From NCBI RefSeq assembly GCF_041821065.1, contig NZ_JBGUAX010000002.1, positions 372,001-436,000 on the forward strand: a stretch of 64,000 nucleotides of DNA, read 5' to 3'. Under the pieces are notes generated by a model. That model saw nothing but the letters and a program-made list of their open reading frames with translations. It was not told where the DNA came from and made no database searches. A program made the translations under genes and the position numbers. Positions within the stretch are counted from its first letter, which is position 1. Every line of letters starts with the position of its first letter. Positions 40,415 through 47,754 of this stretch are shown here, in pieces. This DNA comes from Egicoccus sp. AB-alg2 (GTDB lineage: Bacteria; Actinomycetota; Nitriliruptoria; Nitriliruptorales; Nitriliruptoraceae).

Positions 40415-40424
40415 GGCGGTGCTG

Positions 40425-41021
40425 CTAGCTCCAGATCACCGGCTGCGGCAGGTCGAAGTACCTCGGCTCACCGAAACGGCTCCAGAACTCCTCCATCTCG
40501 GCGGCCGCGTCCTCGGGCAGTTCGGCCGCCTCGTGCTCGCGTGCCTCCTGCTCCGAGGTGAAGTAGACGACCTCGAACATCGTCCCGTCCGGGGCGACGG
40601 CGCACAGGCCGCCGAGGACGTCGGGCCGGTGGGCCGAGACGAACCGGGAAGCGCGCTCGGCCACCTCCTTCGCCGTGACACCCTCGTCGGCACGGGCCGT
40701 GATCACCTGCACGAATCCGGCCTCGTCGCTGCCCCCCTCCAGCATCGTGGCGACGTCGGTGCAGTCGTGGAAGCGCACCTCACCATGGAGGTGCTTGCTC
40801 ACCTGTGACCACCAGTCGCCCTGCTCGGGGCGCTCGCTGTTGCGGCGCGCCTCCTCCTCCGAGGCGAAGCGGGCCACCACGATCAGGTCACCGGACGGCG
40901 TGCGCCCGCCGGTCGAGCCGAGGAACCCGATCGCACCGGGCCGCAGCTCCTGCTGCCAACGCGTCATGACGTCGAGCACGTCGGGGTCGGCGTCGGCAGC
41001 GTGGATCACCTGTACGAACAT
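40425..41021 (-). CDS. Two-domain ABM-like (dimeric alpha-beta barrel) protein
   Basis: The 198-residue protein is built from two copies of a ferredoxin-like ABM-type domain: MFVQVIHAADADPDVLDVM with IVVARFASEEEARRNSE, and GFVQVITARADEGVTAKEV with FEVVYFTSEQEAREHEA. Such tandem proteins form a pseudo-dimeric barrel from one chain. Neither half carries the Asn/Trp/His set of antibiotic monooxygenases such as ActVA-Orf6 in a form I can identify, so activity is uncertain. ATG at 41021 has a GGAGGTGGG ribosome-binding site. It is separated from guaB by a hairpin. Confidence 0.75.
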   Translation of the reverse strand: MFVQVIHAADADPDVLDVMTRWQQELRPGAIGFLGSTGGRTPSGDLIVVARFASEEEARRNSERPEQGDWWSQVSKHLHGEVRFHDCTDVATMLEGGSDEAGFVQVITARADEGVTAKEVAERASRFVSAHRPDVLGGLCAVAPDGTMFEVVYFTSEQEAREHEAAELPEDAAAEMEEFWSRFGEPRYFDLPQPVIWS

Positions 41022-41160
41022 CTCCCACCTCCTCGCGTCCTACCTGCTCAGCATCCCCCTGTTCGGGCCGGCATGGAAGGGGCGGTGTCGACAGCGTCTC
41101 GAAAGGTTGCCTGGGTAGCGTCGATCGGCAGGTCGGTCGTGGTGCGCCGAAGGGGCTCCC

Positions 41161-44100
41161 ATGGAGGCGTTCGTCGCTGCGGTGCTGCGGCGTCGCTCGG
41201 TGGTCCTGTTGGTGGCGGTCGGGCTGGCGGTGGCCGGCCTGTGGGCGGCGTCGTCACTGCGGCAGGAGGTCTTCCCGGCGATCGAGACGCCCTACCTCGT
41301 GGTCACCGCCGTGTGGCCGGGCGCGGATCCCGCGTCGGTCGCCGACGAGGTGGCCGAGCCGATCGAGGACGCCCTCGAGGGCACCGAAGGCATCGAGCAC
41401 GTCAGCTCGACCAGCGTCGAGGGGCTGACGATCGTGTCGGGCGAGTACGAGTTCGGCACCGATGTCGTCGACCGGGAGCGGCGCGTGCGCGACAACCTCG
41501 CGCAGGAGGACCTGCCCGACGACGTCGAGGATCCCGAGGTCCAGCGGGTCAACCCGCAGTCGGCGCCGGTCTTCACCATCGCGCTCACCGGCGGGAACGA
41601 GGCGGACCTGCGCACCTTCGCCGAGGACGTCCTCGAACCGCGGCTGGTCACCGTCGACGGTGTCGGTCAGGTCCGCGTCGCCGGCGGGCGCGAGCGCGTG
41701 GTGGCCGTCGAGCTGGACCCTCGGCAGTCCGAGCGGGAGGACGTGACCGCGTTCGGCGTCGTCGGCGCACTGGCGGACGCCGACTTGTCGGTGCCGGTCG
41801 GGAGTCTGCCCGAGGGCGACCGCGAGGCGACGGTGCGGGTCACCGGGCCCACCGACGCGCTGGACGTCGTGGCTGCCGTCCCCGTCGGCCGCGGCGCCGA
41901 CACGGCGTCGCTGCCGCCCGCGACCGCGACCGTGGGCGCCGGCCCGGCGGCGAGCGGCGACCCGGCGGCGAGCGACGACCAGGCCGTGACCGACGACCCG
42001 GCGGCGGACGGCGAACCTGCGGCGGGCGACGGCGGACCGGGCGGGCAGGGCCGCGAGGCGGGCGGCCAGCGCGGCGCCCGCTCGACGTGGTCGGCGCCGA
42101 TCGTCGCGGGCGACCCGGACGAGAACGTCCGGTCCGCACCGCCCTCGCCCGAAGACGTGCTGCTGGAACAGCAGCTCGAGCAGCTGCGGCGGCTCGACCT
42201 CGAGGTCGGCGACGTGGCCGCAGTCACCTTCGACGACCGCCGTCCCGACGACGCCATCAGCACGCTCGGCGGGGCGCCCAGCGTCACGCTGGAGGTGATC
42301 CGCCAGCAGGATGCCAACACCATCGAGGTCGTGGACGGGCTCCAGGCCCAGCTGACCGACGTCGAGGTGCCCGCGGGCATCACCGCCACGGAGATCGTCA
42401 ACCAGGCGCCCGACGTGCGCGAGGCCGTCAGCGACCTGTCGACCGACGCGCTGATCGGTGGCGCGCTGGCCGTCCTGGTGATCTCGCTGTTCCTCGGCAG
42501 CCTGCGCAGCACCGTGGTCGCCGGCGTGTCGATCCCGCTTTCGCTGCTGGTCGCGCTGCTGGCGATGCGGGTCGGCGACCTGACCCTGAACATCCTGACC
42601 CTGGGGGCGCTCTCGGTGGCGGCCGGGCGGGTGATCGACGACTCCATCGTCGTGCTGGAGAACATCGCGCGGCTGCGCGAGGCCGGCCTGACCCGCTGGA
42701 CGGCCGTCATCACCGGCACCTCGCAGATGGTGCCCGCCATCACGGCCTCGGCGATCACCTCGTGTGCGGTGTTCGTGCCACTGGCGTTCGTCGGCGGCCT
42801 GGTCGGCGAGGTGTTCGTCGGCTTCGCGCTCACGATCGTGTTCGCCCTGCTGGCCAGCCTGGCGGTGGCCGCGATGGTCGTGCCCGCGCTCACCTCGGTG
42901 CTGCTGCCGGAGCGGGCCGCCGAGCGGGGCCTGCGGACTTCGGTCACCAGCCGGCTGGCGGCGGGGGCCCTGCGCCCGGCGCTGCGCCACCGGGCGCTGA
43001 CGGTGCTGGTCGCCCTCGGGCTGCTGGCGGCGTCCGCGGCCACCCTCCAGTTCGTGCCGGTCGTGCTGTTCCCGGCCGAGCAGGTCGAGGAGCTGGAGGT
43101 TGTCGCCGAGGCCCCGACCGGTACCAGCCTGGAGGGCACGGCGCAGCGCATCGACGCGCTGGAGGCGCAACTGCGCGAGGTGCCGGGCATCGAACGGATC
43201 ACGGCCGTGATCGGCAGCGTGCCGGGCGCGTTCGGCGGCGCCCGCGGCGTGGAGTCGGCGACGCTGACCGTCACCATGGCCGACGGTGCCGATGAGGCCG
43301 AGGTCACCGCCGCGATCGACACGGCGGTGGCGGAGACCGACCTGACCGGCGCGGTGTCTCCGTTCGCGGGCATCCCCGGTGGGTCGGACATCTCGCTGCA
43401 GGTCAGCGGCGACGACTTCTCGCAGGTGCAGGCGGCGGCGGACACGCTGGTCGGCGCGCTCGAGCAGGTCGACGGGCTGCGCAACGTCGAGTCGAACCTC
43501 GACGAGGCACAGCCGGAGATCGACGTCGAGGTGGACCGCGAGGAGGCGGCGGACGAGGGGCTGACGCCGGCGACGGTGGCCCAGGAGATCGGCGCGATGC
43601 TGTCGGAGACCGAGGCCGCGACCGTCGACATCGACGGTGACGAGCGCCCCGTCGAGGTGTCGATGGCGCTCGGCGACACGGTCACGGTCGAGGAGCTCGG
43701 CGAGCTGGAGGTGGCGCCCGGCGTCGAGGTGTCCGAGGTCGCGACGCTGACGGAGGTGCAGGGCCCCACCGCCGTGACCCGCTACGACGACGAGCGGTCC
43801 GCGGAGGTCAGCGGCCGGATCACGGCCGAGAACGCCGGCGCGGTGTCGGACGTCGTGCAGCAGGTGGTGGCGGCCCAGGACCTGCCGCCCGGGGTGAGCG
43901 TGAGCTTCGGCGGGATCACCCAGCAGTTGAACGACAGCTTCAGCTCGTTGATCGGGGCGATGGGGGTCGCCCTGGTGCTCGTCTACCTGTCGCTGGTCGC
44001 GACGTTCGGCAGCCTGCTCGTGCCGCTGGTGATGATGGGCAGTATCCCGCTGGCGGCGATCGGCGCCTTCCCGCTGCTGTGGATCACCGGGCGGGAGCTC

Positions 44101-44493
44101 GGCCTGCCGACCCTGATCGGCCTGCTGATGCTGATCGGCATCGTCGTCACGAACGGCATCGTGCTGTTGGAGTTCGTCGAACGGCTGCGCCGCGAGGGAC
44201 GCACCACGTACGACGCGCTGGTCGAGGCTGCCGGCACCCGCGTGCGCCCGATCCTGATGACCGCGCTGACGACGATCTTCGCGCTGGTGCCGCTGGCGCT
44301 CGGCCTGAACGAGGGGGCCCTGCTGTCCGCGGGACTCGCGACGGTGGTGATCGGCGGGCTGATCAGCTCCACCGCACTGACGCTGGTCGTGGTACCGGTG
44401 ATCTACAGCCTCGTCGATGATCTCCGGCGATGGCTCCTCCGAACGCCGCAGCGTCCCGACACGCCCACACGGCCCGACACTTCCCCACCGTGA
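41161..44493 (+). CDS. RND-superfamily efflux transporter (HAE1/AcrB type)
   Basis: The 1110-residue protein has the twofold RND layout: an N-terminal membrane helix, a first periplasmic-type domain, six helices (LIGGALAVLVISLFLGSLRS, the R..VDDSIVVLENI helix here as RVIDDSIVVLENIARLREAG), a second large domain, and a second bundle with GLLMLIGIVVTNGIVLLEFV. The proton-relay Asp pair is kept in VIDDSIV. Residues 260-310 form an Ala/Gly/Asp-rich low-complexity insertion absent from AcrB. HAE1-type pumps are unusual in Gram-positive cells, but related proteins occur in Actinobacteria. No adaptor or outer-membrane partner is encoded nearby. Confidence 0.93.
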   Translation: MEAFVAAVLRRRSVVLLVAVGLAVAGLWAASSLRQEVFPAIETPYLVVTAVWPGADPASVADEVAEPIEDALEGTEGIEHVSSTSVEGLTIVSGEYEFGTDVVDRERRVRDNLAQEDLPDDVEDPEVQRVNPQSAPVFTIALTGGNEADLRTFAEDVLEPRLVTVDGVGQVRVAGGRERVVAVELDPRQSEREDVTAFGVVGALADADLSVPVGSLPEGDREATVRVTGPTDALDVVAAVPVGRGADTASLPPATATVGAGPAASGDPAASDDQAVTDDPAADGEPAAGDGGPGGQGREAGGQRGARSTWSAPIVAGDPDENVRSAPPSPEDVLLEQQLEQLRRLDLEVGDVAAVTFDDRRPDDAISTLGGAPSVTLEVIRQQDANTIEVVDGLQAQLTDVEVPAGITATEIVNQAPDVREAVSDLSTDALIGGALAVLVISLFLGSLRSTVVAGVSIPLSLLVALLAMRVGDLTLNILTLGALSVAAGRVIDDSIVVLENIARLREAGLTRWTAVITGTSQMVPAITASAITSCAVFVPLAFVGGLVGEVFVGFALTIVFALLASLAVAAMVVPALTSVLLPERAAERGLRTSVTSRLAAGALRPALRHRALTVLVALGLLAASAATLQFVPVVLFPAEQVEELEVVAEAPTGTSLEGTAQRIDALEAQLREVPGIERITAVIGSVPGAFGGARGVESATLTVTMADGADEAEVTAAIDTAVAETDLTGAVSPFAGIPGGSDISLQVSGDDFSQVQAAADTLVGALEQVDGLRNVESNLDEAQPEIDVEVDREEAADEGLTPATVAQEIGAMLSETEAATVDIDGDERPVEVSMALGDTVTVEELGELEVAPGVEVSEVATLTEVQGPTAVTRYDDERSAEVSGRITAENAGAVSDVVQQVVAAQDLPPGVSVSFGGITQQLNDSFSSLIGAMGVALVLVYLSLVATFGSLLVPLVMMGSIPLAAIGAFPLLWITGRELGLPTLIGLLMLIGIVVTNGIVLLEFVERLRREGRTTYDALVEAAGTRVRPILMTALTTIFALVPLALGLNEGALLSAGLATVVIGGLISSTALTLVVVPVIYSLVDDLRRWLLRTPQRPDTPTRPDTSPP

Positions 44494-44569
44494 CGCGGCC
44501 GGGGCGGCCCCGTGGCTGCGCCGTCGCGCGAGACGCGGATGATCGGGCATAGGTCGTTCGAGGTCGGCT

Positions 44570-44597
44570 AAAACCTGCGACGGCACTCCGGCGTCTA
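44570..44597 (+). promoter_or_regulatory. ECF-type promoter upstream of the sigma gene
   Basis: AAAACC (44570-44575), 16 bp, then CGTCTA (44592-44597) matches the AAC-N16/17-CGTC pattern of many ECF sigma promoters. It lies 44 bases upstream of the sigma-factor start, as expected for autoregulation. Confidence 0.6.
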
Positions 44598-44641
44598 TCT
44601 GCGGACGCCGAGGTCGACAGGGGTGAACGCTGGCAGCGGGG

Positions 44642-45155
44642 GTGGAGTCCGACGACGTGGCCGTGACCGGCCACGACTTCGACGAGGTCTACACACAGCA
44701 CGCGGAGGCCACCCTGGCGGTGGTGATCGCCCTCCGGGGCGCACGTGTCGGGGTCGAGGACGTCGTCCAGGAAGCCTTCACCCGGGCACTGCAGCGGTGG
44801 GATCAGGTCGGGGCGATGGAGCGACCGGATCTCTGGATCCAGAGGGTCGCGCTGAACCTGGCCACCTCCCGACTGCGGCGGCTCGCCTCGGAACGACGTG
44901 CACTGGAGCGTCTGCGGCGCCACCGCGCCGCGATCGGCAGCGTTCGCACGTGAGCAGCCGTTCTGGGACCTCGTGCGGCGACTCCCCGAGCGGCAGGCCC
45001 GGGTGGTGGCACTCCGCTACGCGGGCGACCTGTCGGTGCGAGAGATCGCGCAGGTGGTCGGCGTCGCCGAGGGCACGGTCAAGGCGCAGCTGCACACGGC
45101 GCGTGCACGTCTGCAGGCCTTCCTGGAGGCGACCGAGCGGCGGGAGCGGCCATGA
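44642..45155 (+). pseudogene. ECF sigma factor gene split by a frameshift
   Basis: The first frame (GTG 44642 to TGA 44953) encodes region 2 (DEVYTQHAEATLAVV, VEDVVQEAFTRALQRW, RPDLWIQRVALNLATSRLRR). Region 4 (FWDLVRRLPERQARVVALR, then LSVREIAQVVGVAEGTVKAQ) lies in the +1 frame and runs to TGA 45155. The frames overlap between about 44900 and 44950 with no slippery homopolymer. One extra base, or two missing bases, explains the break. The downstream gene starts at the region 4 stop (ATGA). It may be a real inactivation, a sequencing error, or a split two-subunit sigma factor. Confidence 0.8.
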
Positions 45156-46828
45156 GCGACGTCGAGACCCTGGCACGTCGTGCGGGTGCGGCGGCGCGTG
45201 AAGAGGCACGAATGCGTCTGGCCGGTACAGCCGTGCCGGCGATGCCCGACCGTCGGCGCGGCGGCCGTGTTCGCGCCGTCGGGCTGGTCGTCACGGGCCT
45301 GGTCACCGGGATCGTCGTCGCCGCCCTGGCGGTGTCGGCGAACGGTCCCCCGACACCGGTCGTCGAGCCGGCGAGTCCACCGGTGCTGCCCGCCGTGACA
45401 CCCGACCAGCCGACGGCGCGGGGCGGCGAGCTGCCCGTCCCGGCCGTGGGCGAGGCCCTCGCCGCCTATCTCGACGACGGACGCCCCGTCTTCGTCAGCC
45501 ACCCCGTCGAGAGCGAGGTCGTCGTCCTGGACGCAGAGGACCCGCGTGCGCCCTGGGGCTCGCGCCAGCTGGTGGCCTACTGCTCGAGCAGCGGATGGTT
45601 CGAGGAGCTCCGCCATGGCAGCCGTTTCAATGGCTGGGGGCAGTGGACGGGGGGACCGTCCCCGGCTGGTCTGGCGGTCCATCCGAGCGAGCTCGCGCCG
45701 GACGGGCAGACCGTGCGGGTCACCGGCCCCGCGGGCGAGCACCCGGAGCGCGACCCCGCCGACCAGCGGGACCAGTCCTCGCGCGGGCCGTCGTGCAGCG
45801 ACGAGACCGACGGCCGCGCGACCGGCGGGCCCGGTGTCGTCCAGCACCTGCCGCCAGACTCTCCTTCGGTGACGGACGGCAACGACCTCCCCACGGATCG
45901 GTGGACGTGGGTTCGCCTGCTGGTCGGCGGGTCGGCGGCCGAAGCGGTCGTGTGCGACCGTGACGGCACGTGTCCGCAGGATGGCCCGGCGATCGCCGGG
46001 CTCGAGCCGTCGGATCCGTTCGTCCTGCTTCCCGACGTCCGCCGCACGATGCTCGCACGAGCGACCGAACATGGTGCCGTCGAGGTGGTCCTGCCGGCGA
46101 GCGATGCCGAGGGGCCGCACCCCTTCTTCGTGCCGGTCGAGGACCGACTGCTCGCGCGTCCCCCCGCGGGCGAGGCTTCGGCGAGCTTTCTCGCGGACGG
46201 GACACCGGTCTGGGTCGTCCATGAGGCCGGCGGTGAGGTGCGCGTCGTCGACGGCACGTCACCGGACATGCCGACCAGCCTGCTGACCTGGTGCCCCGAG
46301 GAGTCCGTGCTCGTCGACGCGGGCGGCCGCGCCTACGGACCTTCGAACCTCGCCCACTACCCCAGCGGACTGGTGGACCATGCTGACACCGTCGGGGTAC
46401 GCGTCACCGGCGGCGGACCAGTACCGGGATCGGGCGCCGCATCGGAGACGGCGGCCGGGACCACATGCCGCCGCGGGGTCGGTCACGCGCCTCCCCAGTT
46501 GGCCATGGTTGCAGAGGGCGGGCGGTTCGTCGCCGGCCCCCACCGATGGACCTGGGTCGACATGGAGATCCGGTCACAGGCCGGCGATCTGTACCTGTGT
46601 GCGAGCAGCCGGCACGGCTGCGTCTCCGGTACGGATCCGGAAGCGGCAGCCCGTTGCGAGACCCTCGGGACGCACGCGGATCCCGAGGACTGCGAGCCCT
46701 ACCGGGATCCGATCGTGACGACGCCGGGCGCGAGGCCCTCCGACGGACGTCAACTCATGCTCGTACGCCTCGCCTCCGACGGGACGGTCGACGTCCGCAT
46801 CCCGTTGGTGGCGTTCACCTCGAACTGA
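45152..46828 (+). CDS. Single-pass membrane protein with two degenerate Rieske-like repeats
   Basis: The 558-residue protein has a short cytoplasmic N-terminus (1-40), one membrane helix (about 42-62) and a long extracellular part. That part is duplicated: repeat A (about 100-275) and repeat B (about 340-495) share A..L.DG.PV.V.H...EV.V.D and RWTWV segments. Repeat A contains YCSSSGWFEELRHGSRF then GGPSPAGL, like the Rieske CxH...CxxHGSRF...GPAP.PL pattern but with His1 and Cys2 missing. Repeat B keeps only TWCPEES and RAYGPSNL. The ATGA coupling to the sigma gene suggests an anti-sigma or sensor role (inference); no zinc-binding anti-sigma motif is visible. Confidence 0.72.
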   Translation: MSDVETLARRAGAAAREEARMRLAGTAVPAMPDRRRGGRVRAVGLVVTGLVTGIVVAALAVSANGPPTPVVEPASPPVLPAVTPDQPTARGGELPVPAVGEALAAYLDDGRPVFVSHPVESEVVVLDAEDPRAPWGSRQLVAYCSSSGWFEELRHGSRFNGWGQWTGGPSPAGLAVHPSELAPDGQTVRVTGPAGEHPERDPADQRDQSSRGPSCSDETDGRATGGPGVVQHLPPDSPSVTDGNDLPTDRWTWVRLLVGGSAAEAVVCDRDGTCPQDGPAIAGLEPSDPFVLLPDVRRTMLARATEHGAVEVVLPASDAEGPHPFFVPVEDRLLARPPAGEASASFLADGTPVWVVHEAGGEVRVVDGTSPDMPTSLLTWCPEESVLVDAGGRAYGPSNLAHYPSGLVDHADTVGVRVTGGGPVPGSGAASETAAGTTCRRGVGHAPPQLAMVAEGGRFVAGPHRWTWVDMEIRSQAGDLYLCASSRHGCVSGTDPEAAARCETLGTHADPEDCEPYRDPIVTTPGARPSDGRQLMLVRLASDGTVDVRIPLVAFTSN

Positions 46829-46887
46829 GCACGGCATCCGGGTCAGGCATCCGGTTCCAAGCCATCAGTTCTCTACGGAGGTTCTGC

Positions 46888-47652
46888 CTATGTCGGCCGG
46901 ATGACCTGATCGCGGGCTGTGATGAGGACGTTCGAGTTCGGCGGTCCATGCGGCGTCTGGGGGCCGGTGAAGCCTCGTGCGATCAGCCACCCGCCGAAGA
47001 AGACCTCGAACAGGCCGCCGGGAAGGGACAGCACGAGTCCCCCAGCCAGGCCGAAGAGCTCGAGCAGGGCGCCCGCCAGGAACACGGCGTATCCGACCAG
47101 TCCCCAGATGGCGAGCGGCCGTGGCACCAGTCCGGCCCGGTCCAGCAGACGGCAGAAGAAGAGGCTGCCGAGACCGAGGGCGGCCATGCCCACCTGGTAG
47201 GAGATGTCGTTGACGGCGACAGCGAACGTACTGACCGTCCCGATGTCGGCGGTACCACCGCCGGCCATGTCCGCGATCGGGATGAGTGTCAGGAGTGCGA
47301 CGACCCCGAGGGCGAGGAGCGTCCCTTCGATGATCCGGCAGGCGAGGTAGCCCAGTGCGACACGTTCGTTGGCCGGCCGCAGGATGGGGTAGGTCAGCAC
47401 GCCGATGGCGACCACGACGGCGCAGTTGAGCAGCATCAGGACGGCACCGGACACGAAGAACGACGGCCGGTCCGCGACGCGGGTCAGGAAGTCGGGTGCG
47501 TCGACGAAGGATGCCACGATGCCGCTTCCGGGCCCGTAGGTGAACATCGCAGCCAGGAAGAGCAGACCGATGGCGCGCGCCCGGGTCCGGCCAGGCGCCC
47601 GGCCGGTTTTGGAACGAGGTTCGGTGGACGGGGTGCGGGTCGCGGACGTCAT
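46888..47652 (-). CDS. DUF4386 membrane protein (unit A)
   Basis: The 254-residue protein has six or seven membrane segments with the DUF4386 pattern: RARAIGLLFLAAMFTYG, FVSGAVLMLLNCAVVVAIGV, YPILRPANERVALGYLACRI and ISYQVGMAALGLGSLFFCRLL. DUF4386 proteins are uncharacterised. ATG at 47652 has AGGAG upstream and is 41 bases downstream of a -10 with a triple SARP-type repeat. A second DUF4386 gene lies beyond the SARP regulator on the other strand. Confidence 0.85.
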   Translation of the reverse strand: MTSATRTPSTEPRSKTGRAPGRTRARAIGLLFLAAMFTYGPGSGIVASFVDAPDFLTRVADRPSFFVSGAVLMLLNCAVVVAIGVLTYPILRPANERVALGYLACRIIEGTLLALGVVALLTLIPIADMAGGGTADIGTVSTFAVAVNDISYQVGMAALGLGSLFFCRLLDRAGLVPRPLAIWGLVGYAVFLAGALLELFGLAGGLVLSLPGGLFEVFFGGWLIARGFTGPQTPHGPPNSNVLITARDQVIRPT

Positions 47653-47693
47653 CGGTGTGCTCCTGTCGATCGGATCGGTGACTCGCGATCGAC

Positions 47694-47736
47694 AGCATCA
47701 CGACGACGGGTGGAGTCTCGGTGGAGACCGGGTGGA
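47694..47736 (-). promoter_or_regulatory. SARP-type operator and -10, unit A
   Basis: On the minus strand three heptamers TCCACCC (47730-47736), TCCACCG (47719-47725) and TCCACCC (47708-47714) are spaced exactly 11 bp apart. After 8 bp follows GATGCT (47694-47699), the candidate -10. Direct heptamer repeats at an 11-bp period with the last one 8 bp from the -10 are the published geometry of SARP-activated promoters. The array lies 19 bases past the stop of the SARP gene and drives the DUF4386 gene. Confidence 0.75.
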
Positions 47737-47754
47737 TCCGCGGTTGCGAAGCCC

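Noticed and set aside
40310-40424. Purine riboswitch or attenuator ahead of guaB
   Set aside because: The gap contains only a simple GC-rich hairpin best placed as terminator of the preceding gene; no aptamer core is visible.
41254-44586. A 1110-codon minus-strand frame opposite the RND transporter
   Set aside because: Its composition (His, Arg, Gln rich, no membrane or catalytic pattern) is that of an antisense shadow, and the plus strand has clear RND motifs.
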